A stretch of DNA of 64,000 bases from Brienomyrus brachyistius (Eukaryota > Chordata > Actinopteri > Osteoglossiformes > Mormyridae), in NCBI RefSeq assembly GCF_023856365.1, contig NC_064555.1, positions 18,920,254 through 18,984,253 of the forward strand, read 5' to 3'. This document shows, piece by piece, positions 38,001 through 41,532 of the stretch. The notes beneath the pieces are model-generated. The model was not told where the DNA came from and did not search any database. It saw only the letters and a list, made by a program, of their open reading frames with translations. The first letter of the stretch is position 1; the number at the start of each line of letters is the position of its first letter. Made by a program: the position numbers and the translations under genes.

Positions 38001-40258
38001 AGATGAAGGGGAGACTGGCGGAGGGGAAAAGGAAGCAGAAGCCGCTTGCAGGTGAAGGCGCCGCCAGAGCCAGCGAAGATGTAGGCGACCGAGGAGTCAG
38101 AGTGGGAAAACCCGCAGGCCATCGAGCCGAAGCCAGGGAGACCGAAGGCGCACCAGGGGGCTGGGCAGGAGGGACCCGACCCCTTCGCATGTGTCCCTCC
38201 CCTTTCCGGGAGACCAAGAGGCAGGGACCTGGCCAGGATTTGTCCTGCTGTTGTTGTGGCAGAGGAGTCACTCCCCCGGAGGGGTCCAGTGGGGCCATCA
38301 GCGAAATCCCCGGTCCCATTCAAGCTCCTCCTCTCCCAAGGGAAAAGGAGCGGTGGCCAGACAGTCCAGGACCTCCTCGGGTACAGGGACTGGGGTCATT
38401 TGAGCTGGTGTTGCGGGAGCAGGGTCAGGAACTGGGCGAACTGGAGGGGGAGGCACGGGATCAGGAATCTCGGGCGGAGCAGACACGGGCGGAGCAGGAA
38501 CCTCAGGGACAGGCGGAGCATCTACTGCCGGTGCAGGAACCGCGGAGAGCGGAGCTGGTGTTTGTACCTCCGCGGCAGGCACCGCCATCTTCATTATCCT
38601 AGGGACCCGCGGGATGGCATTCTCCATCGATCTGGCCCCTTTAAATGCCAGGGGCTTCCCTAGCAAAGGGTAAGCGACTGACCCAGACAGTGAAACGGTG
38701 GGCGGCTACTGTGAAGCGTCAGCGGTGACTTTGGGCAGAAATACCGCAGGGTTCAGAATCGGGAGGGGCTCCTCCCGATATCCGGCAGGGGAAAAAGCGG
38801 AGAGGGAGACAGCCCCCAGAAAGATCACCGCCTCCTCTTTCGACCTCCGATCTTTCCGCTTCTTCGTTCTCCGGTCAGCTGTTTTAGGCGGAGACCGAAC
38901 TCCGATGGTGAAGCGGAAGGTAGCTTGTCATCAAGAGCTCCCTGCTGGGTCCTTACCTCCACCGCTCTCTGCAACAGCTGCCAGAGATTGTCGCACACCT
39001 CGCCAACTAGGTGTGCGTTCCTGGGCGGAGACATTTCTTGCTCCCGCTCCGGTTGGCTAGAGCCAGCATCACACCCTATTTTTTAAGAACCTGCAGTGTT
39101 AAATCCTGGTTTAATTCTGGCTCTGCTAATAGAAGGCTTCACTTATCCAATAGTCTCTCATGAATCGGAGGATGACTCCATGTGACCCTCAAAATGAATG
39201 GTGTGAAGTGCACTGCTAGGATAATTCCTAGAAGCAGGACCCATAAAGCAAGGAAGAAGCCCTTCATTAATGAGAACCAGGGAAGAAAAATTGATATTTT
39301 ACACAGGCGCATACCCATAAATTGAGAAATGTGTGAAATTAAAAATTTTGCTGTGGTCTCTTAATTTTTTTCCAGAGCTGTATACAGTATGGAGAATTGT
39401 GTTATAAAGTTATAACTGTTAGTAAGAAGGTTATGCACAGTTAACAGGGCCCCTCTCAATAAGCTGCTATTAGCAAACAATATTATTTAATTTGTTGTTT
39501 ACTGAGGTGTTACAGCTGTTGTTTTAGTTATGCTATGGTATGCATTATGTGAAAAAAAATCCCATACCATATGGGATATTAAAAGCGGTATAGCGGATGA
39601 ATCAATATACCAGCCAGCACTAACAGTTTATGCAGGAAATGTACTGAAGCTTGTATTCTTATGTGTGTTTGGCTGTATGTGTGTCCTTCTATGTGTGCGG
39701 ACCCATGCATGTGTTTGGATGTCTGTGTGTCCTTCTATGTGTGCTGATCCGTGTGCCTGTGTTTGGATGTACCTGTGTCCTTTTATGTGTGCGGATCTGT
39801 GTGCCTGTATTTGGATTTAAATGTGTCCTTTATGTGTCCAATCCGTGTGCCTGTATTGGGATGTACCTGTGCCCTTTTATGTGTCCAGATCCATGTTATA
39901 TGTTTGGATTTACTTGTGTCTTTTATGTGTGCGGACTCGTGCACCTGTGTTTCCCAGGAATGGCGGAGGCCGCAGTGGCACTTTCTGTACCTGCATCATG
40001 CTGCTGGAGATGATGCGCTCACACGGTATAGTGGACATCTTCTACGCTGTCAAAACACTGCGCAACTCCAAGCCTAACATGGTGGAGAGCCTGGTAGGTG
40101 CTGATCTGAAGAGCTGAAGGCTCTGCTTGTGCGTCCTGCAGAGGTGCGCTGACTGCTCTTTGTCTGACCCTTCTGTTGTGCCCCCCTTCTAACAGGAGCA
40201 GTACCGGTTCTGTTACGAGCTGGCATTGGAGTACTTGGCCTGCCTGGAGGCCAGGTAG
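635..40258 (+). CDS. ptpru: PTPRU-like receptor tyrosine phosphatase, 26 exons, 5' end outside window
   Basis: Single-pass membrane receptor of the R2B phosphatase class. Family members mediate homophilic cell adhesion through MAM-Ig-FNIII ectodomains and carry two cytoplasmic phosphatase domains, D1 and D2. The spliced exons give 1292 codons plus stop, close to what is expected for the rest of a roughly 1450-residue PTPRU once the signal peptide and early MAM domain are removed. Visible residues: MAM end 1-27, Ig about 28-129, four FNIII about 130-568, transmembrane about 597-623, juxtamembrane about 627-746, D1 about 747-1025, D2 about 1026-1292. PTPRU is favoured over PTPRM/K/T by WPE and the non-canonical signature in D1, HCLNGGGRSG in D2, and close resemblance of the FNIII text. 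All introns are GT-AG and phases close throughout. Which teleost duplicate this is (a or b) cannot be told. Confidence 0.93.
717..1118 (+). other. Intron, no recognisable element
   Basis: 402-base intron between the MAM and Ig exons. I see no repeat or conserved signal other than splice sites. Confidence 0.7.
1119..1234 (+). CDS. ptpru: ptpru exon: Ig-like domain, first half
   Basis: Acceptor AG 1117-1118, donor GT 1235-1236. Enters in phase 1, leaves in phase 0. Encodes the linker and first half of the Ig domain, including [17 protein letters not shown] with the first Ig cysteine and an N-glycosylation sequon (NAT). In R2B receptors this domain works with MAM in homophilic contact. Confidence 0.95.
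1235..1628 (+). other. Intron with short (ACTC)n run
   Basis: 394-base intron. A short ACTC microsatellite lies at about 1463-1488. Otherwise nothing recognised. Confidence 0.6.
1629..1818 (+). CDS. ptpru: ptpru exon: Ig-like domain, second half
   Basis: Acceptor AG 1627-1628, donor GT 1819-1820. Phase 0 in, phase 1 out. Encodes the second half of the Ig domain with the LYRCVS motif carrying the second Ig cysteine, and ends SNFAQLIVK as in family members. A run of small and glycine residues ([11 protein letters not shown]) is longer or looser than usual in the middle strand region. Confidence 0.93.
1855..2190. repeat. About 79-bp tandem repeat with internal (TG)n expansion
   Basis: Four copies of a unit containing GGCCCTGGCACTGCATTCAGG start near 1858, 1937, 2069 and 2147. 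The second copy is lengthened by a (TG)n microsatellite at about 1974-2034, which grew from a GTGTGTGTG inside the unit. The array starts about 40 bases after a splice donor. Confidence 0.85.
2191..2955 (+). other. Intronic stretch without recognised content
   Basis: Apparently unique sequence within the Ig-FNIII intron. Short open frames here lack family resemblance and splice context. Confidence 0.5.
2956..3366. repeat. Dispersed repeat with GTGGGGACC motif
   Basis: Sequence shared with 43255-43870: GTGGGGACCA, then AACTCAATTTTATAAAAATC, then GTATTTTGTTTG, ending near AATGAATGGATAGTCCCCAC. GTGGGGAC at one end and GTCCCCAC at the other suggest a MITE-type element with inverted ends. Confidence 0.65.
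3410..3703 (+). CDS. ptpru: ptpru exon: fibronectin type III domain 1
   Basis: Acceptor AG 3408-3409, donor GT 3704-3705. Phase 1 on both sides, as usual for a complete FNIII exon. Encodes about 98 residues beginning [20 protein letters not shown] and ending RTRCA. The WAEIHGV and [12 protein letters not shown] stretches are the conserved FNIII strand elements, and the similarity to PTPRU is strong. Confidence 0.95.
3717..4100. repeat. Degenerate G-rich minisatellite
   Basis: Imperfect repeats of about 30 bases built on CTGGGGGCAGTGGGCCT, strongly G-rich on the + strand, starting 14 bases past the donor of the FNIII-1 exon. G-run density could support G-quadruplexes in the nascent RNA, which is inference. 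Confidence 0.75.
4101..5750 (+). other. Intronic sequence with a hairpin and a poly-G tract
   Basis: Mostly unique intron sequence. Two items stand out: a perfect 19-base inverted repeat (4698-4716 with 4764-4782) and an uninterrupted G run of about 18 at 5515-5533. Confidence 0.6.
5752..6515. mobile_element. Non-autonomous hAT-like element
   Basis: Left end TAGGGCTATGAAAAACGATT and right end GATCAGTTGTTGCAGCCCT are imperfect inverted repeats of the AGGGCTGCAACGAT type common in fish hAT MITEs. About 764 bases with no transposase frame. I could not find a convincing 8-base target duplication, so exact ends are approximate. Confidence 0.6.
6745..7062 (+). CDS. ptpru: ptpru exon: fibronectin type III domain 2
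   Basis: Acceptor AG 6743-6744, donor GT 7063-7064. Phase 1 on both sides. Encodes an FNIII repeat starting [19 protein letters not shown] and ending VTFQTEED. It contains the cysteine-bearing [15 protein letters not shown] segment characteristic of the second FNIII of R2B receptors, plus sequons NLT and NAT. A glycine run (TTGGGGG) occupies a surface loop. Confidence 0.95.
7538..7668. mobile_element. Fragment of a second Tc1-like family (terminal part)
   Basis: Starts TACACTACATGGACAAAAGT and continues with text closely matching 27194-27330, so it is the end of the same Tc1-like family as the 27-31 kb element. Only about 130 bases remain, inside the older Tc1-like element. Confidence 0.75.
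7790..9130 (+). pseudogene. Decayed Ty3/Gypsy-type pol fragment
   Basis: Conceptual translation in several frames resembles the reverse transcriptase palm and connection of Ty3/Gypsy elements (about 7850-8100, with the YxDD region altered), then an RNase H-like stretch and a segment resembling the region before the integrase zinc finger (about 8590-9100). Frames are broken by stops and shifts, with no LTRs or gag beside it. An inactive retrotransposon fossil inside the Tc1-like remnant. Confidence 0.7.
9238..9340. repeat. Dispersed repeat, copy 1
   Basis: Contains CAGTCCTCTAATTAATAATC and GGCCCTTTCTGGATAAGATT. A second copy in the same orientation lies at 54484-54592. A fish-type interspersed repeat whose class I cannot assign. 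Confidence 0.65.
10656..11496 (+). other. Intronic stretch, nothing recognised
   Basis: Unique-looking intron sequence between the Tc1-like remnant and the next exon. No gene or repeat supported. Confidence 0.5.
11497..11606 (+). CDS. ptpru: ptpru exon: FNIII domain 3, first part
   Basis: Acceptor AG 11495-11496, donor GT 11607-11608. Phase 1 in, phase 0 out. Encodes [20 protein letters not shown], then [17 protein letters not shown], the A-C strands of the third FNIII repeat with the conserved tryptophan and the PNG turn. Confidence 0.95.
12076..12277 (+). CDS. ptpru: ptpru exon: FNIII domain 3, second part
   Basis: Acceptor AG 12074-12075, donor GT 12278-12279. Phase 0 in, phase 1 out. 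Encodes [20 protein letters not shown] and on to TEITTNIS. The [19 protein letters not shown] strand pair is nearly identical in PTPRU family members and carries a sequon (NET). Confidence 0.96.
12330..12640. repeat. About 59-bp minisatellite after a splice donor
   Basis: Five to six units built on CTTGGCTTAGCGTTTGGCTT and GGGCTGTGTCTGGTTCTGGA, alternating so that pairs form a higher-order unit of about 117 bases. Begins about 50 bases past the donor at 12278. Long frames on both strands here are by-products of the repeat. Confidence 0.85.
12641..14625 (+). other. Intron with an AT-rich, TAATTA-dense stretch
   Basis: No repeat family recognised. The portion 13890-14150 is AT-rich with several TAATTA/ATTAATTA motifs in otherwise ordinary complexity, the kind of composition seen in homeodomain-bound enhancers. 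This is a suggestion only. Confidence 0.35.
14626..14728 (+). CDS. ptpru: ptpru exon: FNIII domain 4, first part
   Basis: Acceptor AG 14624-14625, donor GT 14729-14730. Phase 1 in, phase 2 out. Encodes [20 protein letters not shown] and [14 protein letters not shown], the start of the membrane-proximal FNIII repeat as in PTPRU. Confidence 0.94.
15000..15288 (+). CDS. ptpru: ptpru exon: FNIII domain 4, second part with acidic insert
   Basis: Acceptor AG 14998-14999, donor GT 15289-15290. Phase 2 in, phase 0 out. Encodes [20 protein letters not shown], a basic stretch with a VKRE dibasic site, then the cysteine-containing loop and [21 protein letters not shown]2B receptors are commonly cleaved by proprotein convertases in this domain. 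Here a Lys-Arg pair is present but the P4 arginine of a classical furin site is not. The acidic run (about 15018-15058) is denser than I expect for the family. Confidence 0.94.
15575..15605. repeat. Short CA-rich microsatellite
   Basis: ACACACATACACCTACACACACA in the intron after FNIII-4. Confidence 0.6.
15725..15945. repeat. Imperfect (TG)n/TGTCTGCG tract
   Basis: About 220 bases dominated by TGTGTG with interspersed C and A, a degenerate TG microsatellite with possible Z-DNA character. Open frames through it are low-complexity cysteine/valine runs and not genes. Confidence 0.8.
16044..16231. mobile_element. Near-perfect 188-bp foldback MITE
   Basis: Left arm 16044-16135 (starts CAGGGGTCTCCAACTCCGGT) is mirrored by right arm 16140-16231 (ends GGAGTTGGAGACCCCTG). 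The arms are almost fully complementary with a tiny centre, giving a long hairpin. No open frame. Matches the style of fish foldback MITEs. Confidence 0.85.
16464..16500 (+). CDS. ptpru: ptpru micro-exon: membrane-proximal ectodomain
   Basis: 37-base exon. Acceptor AG 16462-16463, donor GT 16501-16502. Phase 0 in, phase 1 out. Encodes [12 protein letters not shown], matching the conserved NCIRIARK peptide just before the transmembrane exon of PTPRU. Too short to stand out without family context, but it is required to keep frame. Confidence 0.92.
16501..17050 (+). other. Intronic stretch, nothing recognised
   Basis: Unique-looking sequence before the 17 kb minisatellite. Confidence 0.5.
17052..17720. 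repeat. 61/62-bp minisatellite, about 11 copies
   Basis: Unit contains GCTTCACCGGCATCCATGGA and GCACGCTCAAGAAATATCGC. Copies alternate between CATGGAGCC and CTGGAGCC forms (62 and 61 bases), partly as a 123-base higher-order unit. Because the unit length is not a multiple of three and has few stops, all three forward frames stay open across it. None has splice or codon evidence of being coding. Confidence 0.92.
18200..18420. repeat. Degenerate TC-rich tandem repeat near the TM exon acceptor
   Basis: Loose repeats on GTCTGTATGTCCATGTTCATGTGCTCTC running up to about 10 bases before the transmembrane exon. It also supplies the polypyrimidine tract. Confidence 0.6.
18430..18568 (+). CDS. ptpru: ptpru exon: transmembrane segment
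   Basis: Acceptor AG 18428-18429 (a second AG at 18431-18432 forms a NAGNAG site), donor GT 18569-18570. Phase 1 in, phase 2 out. Encodes [20 protein letters not shown] followed by a hydrophobic helix ([20 protein letters not shown] and VILI) and a basic stop-transfer KKW. Using the second AG would drop one alanine and keep frame. The first AG matches the AAC of the family. Confidence 0.94.
19026..19195 (+). CDS. ptpru: ptpru exon: diverged juxtamembrane segment
   Basis: Proposed exon. Acceptor AG 19024-19025 (alternative AG 19021-19022, adding one codon), donor GTAAGC from 19196. Enters in phase 2 and leaves in phase 1, exactly what the flanking exons demand, and has no stop. Encodes about 57 residues such as [16 protein letters not shown] and [12 protein letters not shown]. 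Other R2B receptors carry here a highly conserved block (with SFMDTH-type and TLQEDE-type text) that I cannot recognise. Only QEK, LQE and a terminal HGH..AAR faintly align. Either the exon diverged greatly or the canonical exon was lost and this is its replacement. Confidence 0.7.
19240..19355. repeat. Short GCAGCCACAT/CCCCAGGCTGCAGCC tandem repeat
   Basis: Two to three imperfect units around AAAGCCCCAGGCTGCAGCCA (near 19262 and 19324) in the intron just after the juxtamembrane exon. Confidence 0.6.
19429..19616 (+). CDS. ptpru: ptpru exon: cytoplasmic linker into D1
   Basis: Acceptor AG 19427-19428, donor GT 19617-19618. Phase 1 in, phase 0 out. Encodes [20 protein letters not shown], then [20 protein letters not shown] and [11 protein letters not shown]. 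The second half is the near-invariant helix-turn-helix wedge region leading into D1. Confidence 0.96.
19832..19904 (+). CDS. ptpru: ptpru exon: D1 start, variant pTyr-loop region
   Basis: Acceptor AG 19830-19831, donor GTAAGT from 19905. Phase 0 in, phase 1 out. Encodes [20 protein letters not shown] and SLLG. In active PTPs this exon carries the KNRY motif of the phosphotyrosine recognition loop before YDHSRV. Here no KNRY is present, in line with the altered loop known for PTPRU. The TAT (Tyr) codon is split across the junction to 20513, confirming the donor choice. Confidence 0.88.
20049..20377 (-). mobile_element. SINE-like dispersed element (GGCGGCNTGGTGC...GGTTAGCACT family)
   Basis: Read on the minus strand it begins GGGGCGGCGTGGTGCCGCAG, then GTGGTTAGCACTGCTGCTTC, and ends GGATTGAGTGGATTGAGTG. 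Related copies are at 28328-28591, 48652-48745 and 60540-60850. This is the largest nearly complete copy. Class (SINE versus LINE tail) is not decidable here. Confidence 0.75.
20513..20583 (+). CDS. ptpru: ptpru exon: D1 beta-strand region with altered DYIN motif
   Basis: Acceptor AG 20511-20512, donor GT 20584-20585. Phase 1 in, phase 0 out. Encodes [27 protein letters not shown] domains normally read DYINANYID here. This gene reads GVGANYID and is two residues shorter than the human PTPRU pattern. No frameshift is involved, as the codons are clean and the next exon continues in frame. Confidence 0.92.
20630..21585. repeat. 65-bp minisatellite, about 14 copies
   Basis: Unit contains CATGACCAGGCACTGACCAC, ACAGTGAGCATACTGCAGTG and CTGCTTCTTTCATTCATCCA. 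Central copies are nearly identical, and the distal ones have an extra ACCAACCACAC insertion (73 bases). It starts about 45 bases past the splice donor at 20584. Confidence 0.95.
21890..22275. repeat. Nested CTGTGCTGTTACTGTGC tandem repeat
   Basis: Short units around TCACTGTGCTGT nested in longer units of roughly 88-110 bases containing GCTTTCCTACACTNTGTTGG. Open in all forward frames as cysteine/leucine-rich low-complexity translations, so not treated as coding. Confidence 0.85.
22276..23650 (+). other. Intronic AT-rich stretch, nothing recognised
   Basis: No gene, and no repeat class that I can name. Confidence 0.4.
23655..23970. repeat. 67-bp minisatellite, nearly 5 copies
   Basis: Unit GACTGTTCAGGGTGCTTGTC followed by TGTGTCTGCTGTCACTCCC and CCTCTGTGGGATG. 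Repeat starts near 23671 and 23738 give the 67-base period. Confidence 0.88.
24633..24669 (+). CDS. ptpru: ptpru micro-exon: D1 [12 protein letters not shown] motif
   Basis: 37-base exon. Acceptor AG 24631-24632, donor GT 24670-24671. Phase 0 in, phase 1 out. Encodes [12 protein letters not shown], a PTP family motif next to the catalytic cleft, conserved here. Confidence 0.95.
24745..24935. repeat. About 42-bp minisatellite before a splice acceptor
   Basis: Four to five units of GGTGGGTGTGGCTGTTGATT followed by GTTGGTTGGATGACTGTTTTC. Ends about 30 bases before the exon at 24968. Confidence 0.85.
24968..25065 (+). CDS. ptpru: ptpru exon: D1 core helix
   Basis: Acceptor AG 24966-24967, donor GT 25066-25067. 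Phase 1 in, phase 0 out. Encodes [20 protein letters not shown] and [13 protein letters not shown], the PxxxTxxDFWRMVWE-type segment of PTP domains, well conserved. Confidence 0.96.
25355..25471 (+). CDS. ptpru: ptpru exon: D1 central sheet
   Basis: Acceptor AG 25353-25354, donor GT 25472-25473. Phase 0 both sides, 39 codons: [20 protein letters not shown], then [19 protein letters not shown]. Contains the KCxxYWP motif of PTP domains. Confidence 0.96.
25530..26046. repeat. Tandem array of splice-acceptor-like units, about 50 bp
   Basis: About ten diverged units of the form CTAGGCTAATAGCATTGTG then TTGGCTTTCACAGAGGGCTC. Each unit carries a TTTCACAGAGGGCTC-like core closely resembling the genuine exon junction at the array's end (GTTCACAG then AGGGGCTTCTC at 26039-26057). 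The array therefore looks like repeated duplication of the intron's 3' splice region. Confidence 0.88.
26047..26201 (+). CDS. ptpru: ptpru exon: D1 WPE loop and start of signature motif
   Basis: Acceptor AG 26045-26046, donor GT 26202-26203. Phase 0 in, phase 2 out. Encodes [20 protein letters not shown] and on to VHCS. The general-acid loop reads WPE (Glu codon 26101-26103) where active phosphatases have WPD. The signature Cys codon is 26197-26199. The WPE substitution is a known PTPRU feature associated with lack of catalysis. Confidence 0.96.
26228..26342. repeat. Two tandem copies of the intron's acceptor region
   Basis: GTAGAGGAGT...GTTACC...CCTCAACCTCAG occurs twice, ending in GACCTCAGGGCC near 26274 and AACCTCAGTGCC at the genuine acceptor (AG 26341-26342). 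The intron is short (141 bases), so the duplication makes up most of it. Confidence 0.7.
26343..26478 (+). CDS. ptpru: ptpru exon: D1 signature loop remainder and following helix
   Basis: Acceptor AG 26341-26342, donor GT 26479-26480. Phase 2 in, phase 0 out. Completes [11 protein letters not shown], where the usual HCSAGVGRTG has Val replaced by Ala (Thr in human PTPRU). Continues [20 protein letters not shown] and ends NMIQSE, the start of the Q-loop region. Confidence 0.96.
26553..27185. repeat. Dispersed fish repeat (ACATTTGGCAGGTG...GTCCAAAGCGA type)
   Basis: Begins with TTACATTTAACACATTTGGC and GTGTCCAAAGCGATATATAA and later contains GAGGTGTTTCTTGAAGGTGG. This text type is widespread in teleost genomes. 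Class and full extent are not certain. Confidence 0.55.
27610..27893. repeat. 142-bp internal tandem duplication in the Tc1-like element
   Basis: GTTCCCACAAAGTCGGAGAA occurs at 27610 and again at 27752, and the following about 140 bases match with small changes. It duplicates part of the transposase remnant, which confirms the copy is inactive. Confidence 0.85.
27725..27975 (-). pseudogene. Tc1-like transposase remnant
   Basis: Open minus-strand fragment resembling the DDE catalytic core neighbourhood of Tc1 family transposases. Truncated both ways, preceded by the duplication above and lacking a complete frame. Non-functional fossil. Confidence 0.7.
28328..28591 (+). mobile_element. SINE-like insertion with 12-bp target duplication
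   Basis: Starts GTTTGCATGTTCTCCTCATG and ends in ATGGATGGATG. Flanked by GACTTATTGCAA at 28316-28327 and at 28592-28603. Same family as 20049-20377 but 5'-truncated. The target duplication argues for retrotransposition into the Tc1-like element. Confidence 0.85.
28610..30203 (-). pseudogene. Proline-rich open frame of the LTR element
   Basis: A minus-strand frame stays open from an ATG at 30203 across the rest of the element (about 530 codons inside it, and a little beyond). It is rich in P, A, V, S with blocks such as PALPVPEV-like repeats, then becomes S/C/F-rich. No known domain recognised. It may be a gag-like or repeat-expanded frame. In the relative at 37-39 kb the corresponding frame is broken up, so a working protein is doubtful. 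Confidence 0.4.
28610..31254 (-). mobile_element. LTR-type element, one LTR visible, 5-bp target duplication
   Basis: Flanked by GGTAT at 28605-28609 and 31255-31259, between which Tc1 sequence would be continuous. One LTR is evident at the 5' end on the minus strand (30970-31254, about 285 bases, TG...CA ends). The opposite end lacks a matching LTR. The body encodes a long proline-rich frame. Related copies are at 37236-39073 and 61120-61359. No reverse transcriptase seen, so it is non-autonomous. Confidence 0.75.
31821..31970 (+). CDS. ptpru: ptpru exon: end of D1
   Basis: Acceptor AG 31819-31820, donor GT 31971-31972. Phase 0 both sides, 50 codons. Encodes [20 protein letters not shown], then [14 protein letters not shown] and [11 protein letters not shown], the EQYxFIHDAILE helix that closes D1 and the linker to D2. 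Confidence 0.96.
32028..32215. mobile_element. hAT-like repeat fragments
   Basis: TAGGGCTGTAACAGTCCACG followed by AGATGGCACCGATCCGATAC, both typical of fish hAT-type MITE ends. Outer boundaries not determined. Confidence 0.45.
32216..33420 (+). other. Intronic stretch, nothing recognised
   Basis: Ordinary intron sequence ahead of a long pyrimidine-rich stretch (33420-33765) that precedes the first D2 exon. Confidence 0.45.
33766..34086 (+). CDS. ptpru: ptpru exon: D2 first part
   Basis: Acceptor AG 33764-33765, donor GT 34087-34088. Phase 0 both sides, 107 codons. Encodes [20 protein letters not shown], then [35 protein letters not shown] and [20 protein letters not shown]. The [11 protein letters not shown] and DFWRLV blocks are R2B D2 hallmarks. 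Confidence 0.96.
34403..34545. mobile_element. Foldback MITE
   Basis: AGAGGTGGAGATTTCAGGTC and GTACAAATCCAGACCAAGAT on the left are mirrored on the right by ATCTTGGTCTGGATTTGTAT. About 140 bases, no coding content. Confidence 0.65.
34546..35315 (+). other. Intronic stretch, nothing recognised
   Basis: No repeat class or gene supported. Confidence 0.45.
35316..35441 (+). CDS. ptpru: ptpru exon: D2 WPE-like region
   Basis: Acceptor AG 35314-35315, donor GT 35442-35443. Phase 0 both sides, 42 codons. Encodes [20 protein letters not shown], then [15 protein letters not shown]. Matches the corresponding PTPRU D2 segment. Confidence 0.95.
35930..36600. repeat. 48-bp minisatellite, about 13 copies, next to a D2 exon
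   Basis: Unit CCTGTTCCTGTACCTGTTTC then ACTCTGTGTTCACCAGTCTC and TGTCTTCG, with high homogeneity. 48 bases equals 16 codons, so frames persist on both strands. One forward frame continues without a stop into the exon at 36649 in that exon's own frame. Each unit carries a pyrimidine-rich run followed by CACCAG, a weak acceptor-like motif. Confidence 0.95.
36649..36806 (+). CDS. ptpru: ptpru exon: D2 up to the degenerate signature
   Basis: Acceptor AG 36647-36648, donor GT 36807-36808. Phase 0 in, phase 2 out. Encodes [20 protein letters not shown], then [16 protein letters not shown] and GRTVVHCL. The D2 Cys codon is 36802-36804. The following residues are not those of an active site. Confidence 0.96.
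36807..37230 (+). other. Intronic AT-rich stretch
   Basis: Contains CGGTATAACCAAAAATTTGT and ATCACGATAT-type text around 36955-37030 that resembles hAT-type MITE ends but is not well delimited. Confidence 0.4.
37236..39073 (-). mobile_element. LTR-type element, second copy, single LTR
   Basis: LTR at 37236-37514 (TGTCATGACC...GGGCGTGACA, 279 bases, with an AATAAA in minus orientation) at the 3' end of a minus-strand element. Body homologous to 28610-30970, proline-rich with broken frames. Possible 5-bp target duplication CCCTA at 37231-37235 and 39074-39078. The 5' LTR is not evident. Confidence 0.7.
39074..39650 (+). other. Intronic stretch, nothing recognised
   Basis: Unique-looking AT-rich sequence. 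Confidence 0.45.
39655..39955. repeat. About 46-48-bp minisatellite abutting a splice acceptor
   Basis: About six units of TGTGTCCTTTTATGTGTGCG then GATCCGTGTGCCTGTGTTTGGATGT. The final unit ends CACCTGTGTTTCCCAG, which is the acceptor of the exon at 39958. Confidence 0.9.
39958..40093 (+). CDS. ptpru: ptpru exon: D2 degenerate signature and helix
   Basis: Acceptor AG 39956-39957, donor GT 40094-40095. Phase 2 in, phase 0 out. Completes [13 protein letters not shown], lacking the Ser-Ala-Gly of an active P-loop, as in PTPRU D2. Continues [20 protein letters not shown] and [13 protein letters not shown]. Confidence 0.96.
40196..40258 (+). CDS. ptpru: ptpru last coding exon
   Basis: Acceptor AG 40194-40195. 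Phase 0, 20 codons plus TAG stop (40256-40258): [20 protein letters not shown]. Matches the family C-terminus with its EQYxFCYxxALEYL helix. Confidence 0.97.
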   Translation, partial: EQYRFCYELALEYLACLEAR

Positions 40259-40509
40259 CAGCCGGTCCGCAGGCCCCCCAGCTGCTGCCGGTCTAGACTT
40301 GTCCTCCTGCTGGGTTTCTGTTAACGCAGTAACCGTCCCATAACAGCAAGTTGAATGCAGGAGGAGCTGCAGCTGTATGGCCAAAAGTGGTGCTGACCTC
40401 ACAACACTCAGTGTGCCCCTTTTGGATTTCAGCTTGTTTTTGAACATTATCTTGTGCATTGATTTTGCCTGGGGCTTCATGTGTGGCATGTTCTTGTCGA
40501 GGCCAAAGG

Positions 40510-40805
40510 CATGACCTGCAGAACCTGCAGAGTTCCTACTGGGATCAATACCAGCAGACTGTTCAAAGGATCACAACCTGTAGAGTGTCCACAGCGAAAA
40601 CGACCTGCAGACTGTCCACAAGGAACCTGACCTATAGACTGTCCACAGGGAACAAGACCTGCAGTGTGATCACAGGGATGAAGACCTGTAGAGTGTCCAC
40701 AGGATGAAGACCTGCAATGTGTCCACAGGGATCAAGACCTGCAGAGTGTCCACAGATGAAGAACTGCAGAGTGTCCACAGGGATCAAGACCCGCAGAGCT
40801 GTTTC
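40510..40805. repeat. About 30-bp minisatellite in the probable 3' UTR
   Basis: Eight or nine imperfect units of AGTGTCCACAGGGATCAAGA then CCTGCAG. Confidence 0.85.
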
Positions 40806-41526
40806 TAGGAATTAAAACCCATCCCTGTGACCCAGTGGTTTGATCTGATCTCGCAGGATTACTAACAAGAATTCCCAGTTCTAACAATGGTCCAGAGTAT
40901 GCTGTTGTAGGAAAAAGCAGACATTGATGAGGAACTGAGCAGATATAAAACCAGCAGAGAATGCCTGCAGAAAGGTGACATTTTCTGATATCACTGCCAG
41001 TACTGCTTGGGAACTGACTGGAGCTGCCTGATCAGGTCCACTCAAGCTGAAGAGCTCAAATTGAGTGCTTAGATTTACCTTGACTGTTGCCATGGAGATT
41101 AGCTCTTGGACTTCTCTTGGCAGATGAGATTGGTAAGGTGTCTGATGGGAATGCAGGTCACAAATCGGGTAACCCTTTGTGTCTACACAAGAGATGCTTT
41201 GGCTGTGGTCTGTGCACATCGGTGTTTTGCAGATGTTTCTAGGTATTGTGATTCAAGTTTCCAGTCAATTACGTGTGTGCGTGTGTCTTTGTCTGTGAAA
41301 CAGGTGACCTTCAGAACATGTGTGTGCCATTTGCAGAAACACACCAATGAGCCATTCTACTCTGCAGGGGAGTCCTTCTGCACAGCGGCCCGAAACTCTG
41401 CAGAAATAAGATTAAAAAGTTATCATACATACTGCTTTATTATTATTATTGTTATTATTATTATTATTGATAGTGATAATTTCTCATTACACTGTCTATA
41501 TTTTTTGCAGTTGTTGACAAAAATGT

Positions 41527-41532
41527 AATAAA
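41527..41532 (+). promoter_or_regulatory. ptpru: Candidate poly(A) signal AATAAA
   Basis: AATAAA 1.27 kb past the stop, followed within 30 bases by a T/G-rich stretch (TTTCATTGGTTTCGG). Another AATAAA lies at 43138-43143, so a longer 3' UTR is possible. Confidence 0.4.
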
